In this document: positions 1 through 6,749 of the stretch, in pieces | Numbering within the stretch: position 1 is the stretch's first letter | Layout of the letters: each line of letters opens with the position of its first letter | From: Lachnospiraceae bacterium | GTDB lineage: Bacteria; Bacillota; Clostridia; Lachnospirales; Lachnospiraceae | Assembly (NCBI GenBank): GCA_011959105.1 | Contig: BLLU01000009.1 | Span: 1 to 34,925, forward strand | Reading direction: 5' to 3' | DNA: 34,925 nucleotides | Program-made: the position numbers and the translations under genes | The notes under the pieces: model-generated | Told to the model about the DNA's origin: nothing | The model's input: only the letters and a program-made list of their open reading frames with translations | Database searches by the model: none

Positions 1-214
1 AACAGAATGGAGTGTTACGCAATAGGGCTTGAAAAGGCTTGATTTTTAAGGCGTTTCAGACACGAAAACCCACCGGGCAAGGGTTTTATACTACCCACCC
101 GCGAAAACGGCTTCTAAATGTCCACAGGCGCGTTTTGCGCCCTTTTTCCTGCCCCGTTTCCCACCGCACTAACAAGGGCTTGCGTCAATAACTCAAAAAA
201 GCACTTGACAAAAC
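1..214. other. Foreign DNA abutting the truncated virD4; probable end of another inserted element
   Basis: No convincing gene is visible. Bases 34-119 match the noncoding blocks found after both Cys-rich VLP genes (8727-8809 and 29684-29774). A small terminator-like hairpin follows at 127-147. Downstream of base 215 the sequence is VirD4 coding sequence whose reading frame should continue upstream, but an in-frame TGA lies at 206-208. I infer that the VirD4 gene was cut here by a second insertion and that these bases are the end of that element. The exact joint cannot be fixed from one side; a GC dinucleotide at 215-216 lies at the point where VirD4 similarity starts. Confidence 0.6.
127..147 (+). 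terminator. Intrinsic terminator
   Basis: GGCGC at 127-131 pairs with GCGCC at 137-141 around a GTTTT loop, followed by C and five T. It would end transcription coming from the left, inside the foreign segment. Confidence 0.5.
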
Positions 215-1714
215 GCTTCATGGGGAACCGCCGACGATATAAAGCCGTACACAGACCCGGTATTTGAGAACAATATCCCATTGACACAGACGGAACGGCT
301 CACCATGAACAGCCGCCCGAAGCAGCCGAAGTATGCAAGAAACAAAAATATCCTTGTGATCGGCGGTTCCGGCAGCGGCAAGACAAGGTTTTTCGTCAAA
401 CCGTCGCTTATGCAAATGCACAGCAGCTATGTTGTCACAGACCCGAAAGGCACTGTCTTAATCGAGTGCGGGAAGCTCTTACAGCGGGGCGGCTATCGGA
501 TAAAAGTGCTGAACACAATCAATTTCAAAAAGTCCATGCGCTACAATCCCTTTGCCTATCTGCGGAGCGAGAAAGACATTTTGAAGCTGGTAAATACCAT
601 AATCGCCAACACCAAAGGCGACGGGGAGAAATCCGGGGAGGATTTTTGGGTGAAGTCGGAACGGCTTTTTTACTGCGCCCTTATCGGCTATATCCACTAT
701 GAAGCCCCGGAGGAAGAAAAGAATTTCACGACGCTGCTTGAAATGATAAACGCCAGCGAAGCCCGCGAGGACGACCCGGAATTTCAAAGCCCTGTTGACC
801 TCATGTTTGAACGGCTGGAAGAAAAAGACCCGGAGCATTTCGCTGTCCGGCAGTACAAGAAATTCCTGCTATCGGCGGGCAAGACGCGAAGCTCTATCCT
901 CATTTCCTGCGGTGCGCGGCTTGCGCCATTTGACATACGGGAGCTGCGGGAGCTTATGGAAACGGACGAAATGGAGCTTGACACGCTGGGGGACAGAAAG
1001 ACCGCCCTGTTTGTCATTATCAGCGACACCGACGACACCTTTAACTTTGTCGTGAGTATTCTCTACACCCAGCTATTCAACCTCTTATGCGACAAGGCAG
1101 ATGATGAATACGGCGGGCGGCTTCCCGTCCATGTAAGGTGCTTGCTTGATGAATTTGCCAATATTGGGCAGATACCGAAGTTTGAAAAACTCATAGCAAC
1201 CATACGGAGCCGGGAAATATCCGCGTCAATTATCTTGCAGTCACAGAGCCAGCTAAAAGCCATTTACAAGGACAACGCCGACACAATCACGGGGAATTGC
1301 GACACGACCCTTTTCTTGGGCGGCAAGGAAAAAACGACGCTTAAAGAAATGTCGGAGCTTTTAGGAAAAGAAACCATAGACAGCTTCAACACGTCCGAAA
1401 CGCGGGGACGGGAGCTTTCCCACGGGCTGAACTATCAAAAGCTGGGGAAAGAGCTTATGACACAGAACGAGATCGCCGTTATGGACGGGGGCAAGTGCAT
1501 TTTACAGGTGCGCGGAGTGCGCCCGTTCTTTTCGGATAAATTTGACATCACAAAACACCCGAAATACAAGTACCTGTCCGACGCAGACCCGAAAAACGCC
1601 TTTGACATGGAAAAGCACATCAAACGCCGCCCCGCCATTGTGAAGCCGGAGGAAGAATTTGACTACTACGAGATTGACGGGGAGGGCTTACAGGAGGACA
1701 CAGACCATGAATGA
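215..1714 (+). pseudogene. virD4: VirD4/TraG-type coupling protein, 5'-truncated
   Basis: This is the type IV coupling ATPase that hands the relaxase-DNA complex to the conjugation channel at the inner membrane. Walker A (GGSGSGKT) lies just after the motif TERLTMNSRPKQPKYARN, and Walker B (CLLDEFANIG) lies at about 1140-1160. Recognisable VirD4 sequence begins at about 215 (ASWGTADDIKPY), upstream of the first possible start (TTG at 281), but the frame meets a TGA at 206. The N-terminal membrane-anchor region, about 100 or more residues in relatives, is therefore missing. A 477-residue soluble product from TTG 281 is conceivable but would lack membrane anchoring. I read it as interrupted by an insertion that starts left of the window. 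It is the first visible gene of the host transfer operon, and its 3' end overlaps the next gene by 8 bases. Confidence 0.85.
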
Positions 1715-1874
1715 ACACCCCGGAAATGATAAGCGGCGGTTTACGGTGCTTATCAACCCGAAAATCCGGGAGGAACAGCGGCGGCAAGCTGCCTTACGGA
1801 AGTTTATCAAGGATTGTGAACGGCTTTACGAGAAGAACCGGGCGCATTTACAGGAGGACGCAAGAAATGAATAA
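1707..1874 (+). CDS. Small charged protein downstream of virD4
   Basis: A 55-residue, highly charged protein rich in Arg, Lys and Glu. It has no membrane segment and no motif I recognise. The ATG at 1707 lies within the last codons of virD4, and AGGAGG (about 1692-1697) sits upstream at a good distance. The stop overlaps the start of the next gene. Overlaps on both sides argue for translational coupling and a real gene in the transfer operon. Function unknown. Confidence 0.6.
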   Translation: MNEHPGNDKRRFTVLINPKIREEQRRQAALRKFIKDCERLYEKNRAHLQEDARNE

Positions 1875-2061
1875 GCGTATCAGAAAGAAACAGGAGAAAC
1901 AGCGGAAGCAGCTTGAAATGAAGTGGCTGCTGGAAACGGCAAACGCCATTGACGTAGCAATACAGGAATATTGGCAGTGGCGGGAAGAAATGGAACGCCG
2001 TTATGTGGAGCTTTACGCGGAGGAAATAGCCCGCCGCATGGGGCTTGTCCCGAAACAGTGA
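1867..2061 (+). CDS. Small charged, helical protein
   Basis: A 64-residue protein, predicted mostly helical, with a Lys/Arg/Gln-rich start (NKRIRKKQEKQRKQ) and an aromatic, acidic middle (EYWQWREEMERRYVELY). Its ATG overlaps the stop of the preceding small gene, and an AGGAGG lies just upstream (about 1852-1857). It is the last gene before the hairpin region. I do not recognise the family. It could be a small DNA-binding or accessory transfer protein, but nothing proves that. Confidence 0.6.
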   Translation: MNKRIRKKQEKQRKQLEMKWLLETANAIDVAIQEYWQWREEMERRYVELYAEEIARRMGLVPKQ

Positions 2062-2083
2062 CAGGGCATAAAAGATTTGCGCC

Positions 2084-2224
2084 GTGGAAATGTGGATAAC
2101 AGGCTATGGGGCTATGGAAAACGCCATTCACAGCACATGGAAAAGCCAAAGTGCGGCTTTCCCACGTCCTGCAAACAGCGTTTCCCACAGCCCCAAAAGA
2201 GCAGCCAGTTACCCACATTCCCAC
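2084..2224 (-). other. Long imperfect hairpin (host ICE copy); possible structured RNA or single-strand DNA element
   Basis: Three nested arm pairs surround a 7-base loop (2148-2154): 2084-2100 with 2208-2224, 2108-2124 with 2178-2194, and 2135-2147 with 2155-2167. Nearly all pair. Every mismatch I found in the first two arm pairs and the core of the third is A opposite C on the plus strand, which is U opposite G (a wobble pair) on the minus strand. That suggests the structure works as minus-strand RNA or as folded single-stranded DNA. A homologous copy is at 2740-2879. No convincing coding frame explains it. Confidence 0.6.
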
Positions 2225-2513
2225 ACCGCCGACGACTACGGAAAAAAACCTTTCCTACCTGTCATTCATAAAAAATATTTTTAAGGAGCTGATCGGAAAT
2301 CAAGAACGTAAACACGGGCTACATGGTACGCGCCCCTACCGGGGGACGCACCGCCCAAACCCTTACAACTGAATACCGCCGCGCCGCAGGACTTACGCGG
2401 CGTGGGGACACCGCCTTTATCACAGGGCGGTTTTTTTATGCGGCGGCGACCATACGCTGACCGCCTTTTGTCCGCTTGCCGGACAGCCGCAGACGCGGCA
2501 GAAAGGATTTTAC
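2225..2513 (+). other. Noncoding leader upstream of Maff2 gene
   Basis: About 290 bases between the hairpin and the Maff2 start. It contains an AAGGAG at about 2283 not followed by a clear gene, a GC-rich dyad around 2383-2404 and a terminator at 2410-2437. A 45-codon frame at 2323-2460 runs straight through the terminator and is doubtful. Confidence 0.4.
2410..2437 (+). terminator. Intrinsic terminator or attenuator ahead of Maff2
   Basis: ACCGCC at 2410-2415 pairs with GGCGGT at 2426-2431 and is followed by six more T. It lies about 75 bases upstream of the Maff2 start and inside the transfer operon, so it may attenuate expression rather than end the operon. Confidence 0.6.
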
Positions 2514-2654
2514 ATGGCATTTTTTAATTCAGCAGTAGACGTTTTGCAGACCCTTGTTGTGGCACTTGGAGCCGGACTTGGCATTTGGGGCGTTATCAAT
2601 CTCATGGAGGGTTACGGCAACGACAATCCGGGCGCGAATGCTCATGTACGGTAA
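2514..2654 (+). pseudogene. Maff2-type small membrane protein, 5' half (split by nested element)
   Basis: Starts MAFFNSAVDVLQTLVVALGA and contains one hydrophobic segment, as in the Maff2 family of small membrane proteins encoded next to TrbL-like genes in Tn1549-type ICEs. The RBS is GAAAGGA, with ATG at 2514. Genuine sequence stops after codon 42 (PGAN), where the nested element begins; four foreign codons then lead to TAA at 2652-2654. The 3' half is at 12546-12641. Joining codon 42 (ending 2639) to GCA at 12546 gives an intact 73-residue protein. The intact protein is presumably a pilin-like or channel-associated membrane component, but its exact role is not known to me. Confidence 0.85.
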
Positions 2655-2659
2655 AGAAG
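2640..2659 (+). repeat. Left inverted end of the nested element (attL side)
   Basis: GCTCATGT, 4 variable bases, then TAAAGAAG. The reverse complement of the right end (12528-12547) has the same two 8-base blocks with a different 4-base spacer. The outer GC is the inferred crossover core. Confidence 0.85.
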
Positions 2660-2739
2660 CAAGCAACCGAAAACAAGAGATAGACCGCCAGCACCACACT
2701 ATTCCGAACAAAAGAACTAAAGACCAAAAGACAAGCACC

Positions 2740-2879
2740 GTGGAAATGTGTATAACTTGCTATTCCGTCATGGAAAAGTCCGTTCACAGAACATGGAAAA
2801 GCTAAAGTGCAGCTTTCCCACATTCTGCAAACGGACTTTCCCACAACTCCATAAGACAGCAAGTTATGCACATTCCCAC
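2740..2879 (-). other. Long imperfect hairpin (nested element copy)
   Basis: Homologous to 2084-2224, with the same order of arms: 2740-2760 with 2859-2879, 2769-2784 with 2830-2845, and 2791-2803 with 2811-2824. The loop AAAGTGC is identical in both copies, while several arm bases differ in both partners so that pairing is kept (for example AAGTCC with GGACTT here, AAACGC with GCGTTT in copy 1). It lies about 100 bp inside the left end of the nested element. Confidence 0.6.
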
Positions 2880-2929
2880 AGTGCCGACTACTACGGAATC
2901 CCTCTTTATCTCCACACAGATTATTTCTT

Positions 2930-3487
2930 TTATGGCATATTCCAACTTGCGTCAATAGAATAAATAAGCTGGATTATTTTTTCCTTTGGGGTAGAAAAAT
3001 TATTCTTAATCCAAAGTGAGATTATTGAGAGGCAGCCTTGAATATGATATGTCGCCATATAGAGCATTTCTTCTGAAACGGAAGATATATTTTCTTCTTG
3101 CATCCATATTTCAAGATATTTTTCTTCGATGATGTCATACATATGCTCTTGAAATTTGTGGTCAATTCCCTTTCCGAAAAAAAGCAAACGGCTTAGGGCA
3201 GGATTTTCATAAATATAATCAATAATGGAATTATAAATATTTTCGTAATGACCTGCTGGATTATCGTTAATAAATTTAGTGAACTCAGATATAGCGTCAT
3301 GTTCCATTTGCTCATATAAGTCATACACATCATGGTAGTGCGAATAAAAAGTAGCTCTATGTATGTCTGCCTTGTTGACTAATTCCTGTACTGTAATTTT
3401 TTGAAGTTCCTTATCAAGCATTGCGTCAGCAAGAGCAGACTGTAATGCTTTTATTGTCTTTTTGACCCGCCTATCATGTTTATTCAT
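2930..3487 (-). CDS. TetR/AcrR-family transcriptional regulator
   Basis: A 185-residue repressor. The N-terminal helix-turn-helix is clear (KTIKALQSALADAMLDKELQ, then ITVQELVNKADIHRATFYSHY), typical of TetR proteins, followed by a helical ligand-binding domain with IIDYIYENPALSRLLFF in its middle. I chose ATG at 3487 because AAAGGAG lies just upstream; longer readings run into the promoter. It is divergent from the cation transporter at 3648 and very probably regulates it and itself. An overlapping promoter pair and a 9-bp inverted repeat lie between them. Both genes are visibly A+T-rich compared with the GC-rich mobility genes, so they look like a separately acquired cargo. The inducer is unknown; a metal or toxic cation is the simplest guess from the partner. 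Confidence 0.88.
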   Translation of the reverse strand: MNKHDRRVKKTIKALQSALADAMLDKELQKITVQELVNKADIHRATFYSHYHDVYDLYEQMEHDAISEFTKFINDNPAGHYENIYNSIIDYIYENPALSRLLFFGKGIDHKFQEHMYDIIEEKYLEIWMQEENISSVSEEMLYMATYHIQGCLSIISLWIKNNFSTPKEKIIQLIYSIDASWNMP

Positions 3488-3521
3488 AGTTTTCTCCTTT
3501 AAACAACAGTTTCGAGCGGCA

Positions 3522-3624
3522 GTGTCGTTTAGGCAACAATTATAGATAAAATTGAAGATAGAAAAACGACACATGTTATAGTATACTGCTTGTTGTACGG
3601 ATATGTCAATCTGAATACTATAAA
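3522..3624. promoter_or_regulatory. Divergent promoters and candidate TetR operator
   Basis: Minus-strand promoter for the TetR gene: TTGACA (complement of 3605-3610), 18-base spacer comprising 3586-3604 minus one end base, and TATACT (complement of 3580-3585). Plus-strand promoter for the transporter: TTGTAC at 3593-3598, 17-base spacer, TACTAT at 3616-3621. GTGTCGTTT at 3522-3530 and AAACGACAC at 3564-3572 form a perfect 9-bp inverted repeat that could bind the regulator. The two promoters overlap, so one bound protein could control both. Confidence 0.6.
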
Positions 3625-3647
3625 ATTCCAAGGCAATGGAGGTAACC

Positions 3648-4544
3648 ATGACACAAAAACAAATTGAACGCAAATCGCTGATAGTAAGCTGCATTGTAAA
3701 CTTAATAATGGCAATAGGTGGGTTTTGGATTTTTTCGATAACAAATATTCAAGCTCTGTTTTTAGACTGTTCCTTTTCAATGATTGCTTCCTGCTCTTGT
3801 TTGGCAGCATTGGAAATTTCAAAAATTAGTAATAAAAAGACAAAGAATTACCCGGACGGTCTTTATTTTTTAGAGCCATTATATTCTATTTTTAGAACTT
3901 TATTAACATTGGTGCTGCTGTTTTCTTCTGTTGCTCGTACTGCAAAAGCAGCATGGGGGTATTTTGTATATGGCGTTGGAACCCCTTTGATGATTGAACC
4001 TGTAATTCCTTATGAGATACTTATGTGTATCATATGTTTTGGGCTGTCTTTTTTTAACAGAAGCCAGAGCCGTAAAACTAATGATTCCAGTACACTTTTA
4101 GCAACAGAATCGAAAGGAAATTTTATCGACGGCATATTATCTTTGGGCGTAGCACTGTCTGCGTTCTTGATAAAACTGATAGATATTAACGGAAGTTTGG
4201 GTTTTCTTCATTATACTGGAGATTTTTTCATTACGACAATTATAGTCTTGCCTGCAATAAAAGAACCGATAAGTGTTTTCATATCTTCTTTCCGCGAATT
4301 GTCAGGAGGGTTGACAACGAATCAGGAACTAAAAAGAACAGTTTTCCAATTTGTAGAAAAGAATCTTAGCGGTATTATGACATTGCAAAAATGTGACATA
4401 TATAAAATTGGTATGCACATAAAAGTTTACATTTATATTACCAATAATATTGATTATAAAAAAATACAAACTGTCAAAAGGAATATCTTGAAAGATATAT
4501 GTCCTATTTACGAAAATGCTGAAATTGTTTTTTGTGAATGGTAA
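3648..4544 (+). CDS. Cation diffusion facilitator-like transporter
   Basis: A 298-residue membrane protein with an N-terminal multi-helix region (first helices about residues 10-35 and 38-58) and a C-terminal cytoplasmic domain from about residue 215. This is the layout of cation diffusion facilitators, which export divalent metals by proton exchange. Acidic residues are kept in the second helix (D40) and at D161 in the GNFIDG segment, but the usual DxxxD in helix 2 reads DCSFS, and the usual His of HxxxD in helix 5 is Gly157. The metal site is therefore atypical and the substrate cannot be named. ATG 3648 is preceded by GGAGG. The gene is A+T-rich and paired with the divergent TetR gene. Confidence 0.8.
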   Translation: MTQKQIERKSLIVSCIVNLIMAIGGFWIFSITNIQALFLDCSFSMIASCSCLAALEISKISNKKTKNYPDGLYFLEPLYSIFRTLLTLVLLFSSVARTAKAAWGYFVYGVGTPLMIEPVIPYEILMCIICFGLSFFNRSQSRKTNDSSTLLATESKGNFIDGILSLGVALSAFLIKLIDINGSLGFLHYTGDFFITTIIVLPAIKEPISVFISSFRELSGGLTTNQELKRTVFQFVEKNLSGIMTLQKCDIYKIGMHIKVYIYITNNIDYKKIQTVKRNILKDICPIYENAEIVFCEW

Positions 4545-4680
4545 AATGTGATACCAGGAGAAGATAATTAAAGTAGCGAAACGAGTTAAGACCTGCGCAT
4601 AGAGTTGTTGTTACTTTGAATTATAAACAAGCAACCGTAAACCATGCACCGCCCTATGTGGGAGAAAGGGGGAATCATCT

Positions 4681-5124
4681 ATGCCTTGCACAGAAGCATA
4701 CAAGGAACATATCATGTATACGTTCAATGGCTTTTGCAAGACCGTCATACGCTTTGCGGCACTCAACGCATGGCGTGATAGGAGCAGACGGCGGCAAAAA
4801 GAAATATCCCTTGAATACCTCACAGAAGAAAAGTTTTACCCTTTAGGCACGACAGACGAATATTTTGAAGCACCCTATGAAGAATATCCCATTACGATAT
4901 GCGGTCAGACAGTTATCCTCACCAATGGGGAACTTGCCACCGCCCTGTTATCTCTGCCGGAAAGAAAGCGGGAAATTATTTTCCTTTACTTTTTCGGAGA
5001 TTATACACAACAGGAAATCGGGGAAATGTACGGACGCTGCCGGAGTACGGCGTGGCATCACATACACAGTGCCTTGCAAATGCTGCATAAAGAAATGGAG
5101 GTGCTTTTCCGTGAGGAATCCTAA
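4681..5124 (+). CDS. Sigma-70 family RNA polymerase sigma factor (region 4 type)
   Basis: A 147-residue protein with a clear sigma region 4 helix-turn-helix: LLSLPERKREIIFLYFFGDY, then TQQEIGEMYGRCRSTAWHHI. The N-terminal half is short and only weakly like region 2, as is usual for the small sigma-like proteins of Tn916- and Tn1549-type elements. ATG 4681 follows GAAAGGGGG at good spacing. Its end overlaps the next gene (GTG 5111), so the two are probably translationally coupled. It could activate the element's mobility genes or act as a plain DNA-binding regulator. The target promoter is not evident. Confidence 0.85.
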   Translation: MPCTEAYKEHIMYTFNGFCKTVIRFAALNAWRDRSRRRQKEISLEYLTEEKFYPLGTTDEYFEAPYEEYPITICGQTVILTNGELATALLSLPERKREIIFLYFFGDYTQQEIGEMYGRCRSTAWHHIHSALQMLHKEMEVLFREES

Positions 5125-5323
5125 ACTTGTGCCGTATGAAACGATTGTCCGGGCGACCAGCGGCGAGCCGGAAGCCATTGACGAGGTTTTGCGGCATTAC
5201 AGCAAGCGAATCCGGCTTGCTTCCCTTGAAAACGGACACGTCAACAAGGACACCGAGGACAATATCAAACGGCGGCTTATCGCTGCCCTGTTCCAGTTCC
5301 GCTTTGACGGACAGCCTACCTAA
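5111..5323 (+). CDS. Small helix-turn-helix protein
   Basis: A 70-residue protein starting at GTG 5111 and overlapping the sigma gene by 14 bases. The sequence LVPYETIVRATSGEPEAIDE followed by VLRHYSKRIRLAS is the pattern of the small HTH proteins that accompany sigma-like genes in Tn916/Tn1549 relatives. The RBS lies inside the sigma gene (AAAGAAATGGAGG at about 5090-5102). It is probably a regulator of mobility functions. The target is unknown. Confidence 0.75.
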   Translation: MRNPKLVPYETIVRATSGEPEAIDEVLRHYSKRIRLASLENGHVNKDTEDNIKRRLIAALFQFRFDGQPT

Positions 5324-5353
5324 CAGGAGGTGAGATTTGTCGCAAAAATAGTC

Positions 5354-5758
5354 ATGCTTATATTTAACGACACAGAAGAAAAAGCGGTTGAGAAAGCCAT
5401 AGCCGCCCTTGCGGATATGATACCGCTGGAAGCCATGCAGCCGCCCCACTCCCCGGCACTTACTTTTCCGGGATTGGAAATAAAATTGCACCAACGCCGG
5501 GTATTAAAAAACGGCACAGACATTCCCCTCACCCGTTTAGAGTACGGCGCACTCTGCTACCTTGCCGCCAGTCCGGGGCGGGTATTCACAAAGGCGCAAA
5601 TCTTTGAAGCCGTGTGGAGCATGGAAAGCGAAAGCTGCCAGTCAAGCGTGTCAAATGTGATATGCAATCTACGGAAAAAGATAGAGCCGGACAGCGGCAA
5701 GCCCACTTACATAAAAACCGTTTTAGGCGTGGGCTACAAGTTTGCTTCCGGGGAATGA
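5354..5758 (+). CDS. Winged-helix (OmpR/PhoB-type) DNA-binding protein without receiver domain
   Basis: The C-terminal 100 residues are a standard response-regulator effector domain: LTRLEYGALCYLAASPGRVF, a recognition-helix region SSVSNVICNLRKKIEP, and the wing ending YIKTVLGVGYKF. No phosphoacceptor receiver domain is present; about 30 unrelated residues come first, so it cannot be a normal two-component regulator. The start is uncertain. The GTG at 5330 is inside the AGGAGG itself, and a TTG at 5337 at good spacing leads to a TAG after four codons (one extra A would bring it into frame). I list ATG 5354. It ends just before a strong terminator and closes the sigma-HTH-winged helix operon. 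Confidence 0.75.
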   Translation: MLIFNDTEEKAVEKAIAALADMIPLEAMQPPHSPALTFPGLEIKLHQRRVLKNGTDIPLTRLEYGALCYLAASPGRVFTKAQIFEAVWSMESESCQSSVSNVICNLRKKIEPDSGKPTYIKTVLGVGYKFASGE

Positions 5759-5796
5759 TAACAGAATAACCGCCGCCCATCAGCGGCAGCCAAAGA

Positions 5797-5828
5797 CAGG
5801 AAATCAAGAAAAGGTTTCCTGTTTTTTT
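5797..5828 (+). terminator. Intrinsic terminator after the regulator operon
   Basis: CAGGAAA at 5797-5803 pairs with TTTCCTG at 5815-5821, followed by seven T. It separates the regulatory genes from the mobilization region. Confidence 0.8.
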
Positions 5829-5859
5829 GCGCCCAAAACCAAGCCGGATTTTGCACCGT

Positions 5860-6335
5860 AATAAAATAATTCAACTACTTTCTGAAAACATTGCCTAAAT
5901 TTCCTTTTTTCCCGTAGTAGGTAATAAGGGGAAAAATAATTGCCGGAAAGTTTGGCGTTTTTTGAAACTGTCCGTATATCACTACAAAACGGAACTGATT
6001 TCAAGCCAAAAAAGGCTTCCAGTTTTCCGTTTTTGTCAAATGCTGTTGTGAAAACACGAAAAGAAATTCCGGGGAACTTTGCCAGATTTGCCTTGCCGTG
6101 CGTAGTAAGTAATAGAGGGAGAAATACCGCCGCATAGTTGGCAGAATCCACGCCGAGCAAGCCGGGGGTATCAGCAAAAGCCCACACAGAGGAAGCCGCC
6201 ACTTTCTTAGAGCAAGATTCTACCACAGTACCAAATTTCGCCTACCGGCTCATTTTGTCCTATGGGAATCTTGTTGGGGTTGCCACCCCAAGCCCGCCTT
6301 TTTGCGGCTTGCGCCGCTTGAAAAAATCCACCCAC
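5860..6335 (+). other. Probable origin of transfer (oriT) region of the nested element
   Basis: About 480 noncoding bases upstream of mobC and the relaxase. It holds two 26-base direct repeats matching at 22 positions (5913-5938 and 6101-6126), a hairpin with paired AACTG/CAGTT and AAGCC/GGCTT arms (5993-6024), and TTGGGG (6274-6279) paired with CCCCAA (6286-6291). The last hairpin and its CTTGTTGGG lead are shared with 22584-22613 and with the minus strand of 32332-32361. Position next to mobC, repeats and hairpins together fit an oriT. The nick site is not identified. Confidence 0.6.
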
Positions 6336-6353
6336 GAAAGGAGGTTCACAGCC

Positions 6354-6749
6354 ATGAAAAGATACAACACGCCCCACCGAAGCCGGGTAATCAAGACACG
6401 CTTGACCGAGGAAGAATACGTTGAGTTTTCCGAGCGTGTCACCCTCTGCAAAATGAGCCAAGCCGAGTTTATCCGGCAAGCCCTTATCAAGTCAAGCATA
6501 CGCCCCGTCATTACCGTTTCCCCGGTCAATGATGAACTGCTTTCTGCCGTGGGGAAACTTACAGCCGAGTACGGGAAAATCGGCGGCAACTTGAACCAGA
6601 TTGCCCGCTGTCTGAACGAGTACGGCGCACCCTATAACACCCTCTCAAAAGAGGTACGAGCCGCCACAGCGGAGCTTGCCGCCTTGAAGTTTGAAGTCTT
6701 GCAGAAAGTAGGTGAAGCCGTTGGCAACATTCAAACATATCAGCTCTAA
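6354..6749 (+). CDS. mobC: MobC-like relaxosome accessory protein (nested element)
   Basis: A 131-residue protein. The N-terminal segment SRVIKTRLTEEEYVEFSERV is a ribbon-helix-helix-like DNA-binding start. The C-terminal GGNLNQIARCLNEYGAPYN is the characteristic MobC signature (GxNLNQIAR). MobC proteins bind oriT and help the relaxase open and nick DNA. ATG 6354 follows AAAGGAGG. The relaxase starts inside its last codons (TTG 6721), so the two are translationally coupled. Paralogous in function to the host ICE MobC at 31976. Confidence 0.9.
   Translation: MKRYNTPHRSRVIKTRLTEEEYVEFSERVTLCKMSQAEFIRQALIKSSIRPVITVSPVNDELLSAVGKLTAEYGKIGGNLNQIARCLNEYGAPYNTLSKEVRAATAELAALKFEVLQKVGEAVGNIQTYQL

Noticed and set aside
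2106..2372. Open frame across the long hairpin
   Set aside because: The hairpin pairing explains the sequence; the frame has no RBS and is Pro/Thr-rich without motif.
2323..2460. A 45-codon frame (starting MVRAPTGGRTAQ) ahead of the Maff2 gene
   Set aside because: It has no RBS at its ATG and runs through a terminator hairpin and T run; protein-like look may be chance from GC-rich dyads.
3488..3694. N-terminal extension of the TetR gene
   Set aside because: It overlaps both promoters and the transporter start; an RBS lies before ATG 3487.
6138..6353. Longer reading of mobC starting at 6138
   Set aside because: It would code through the oriT-like hairpin; AAAGGAGG directly precedes ATG 6354.
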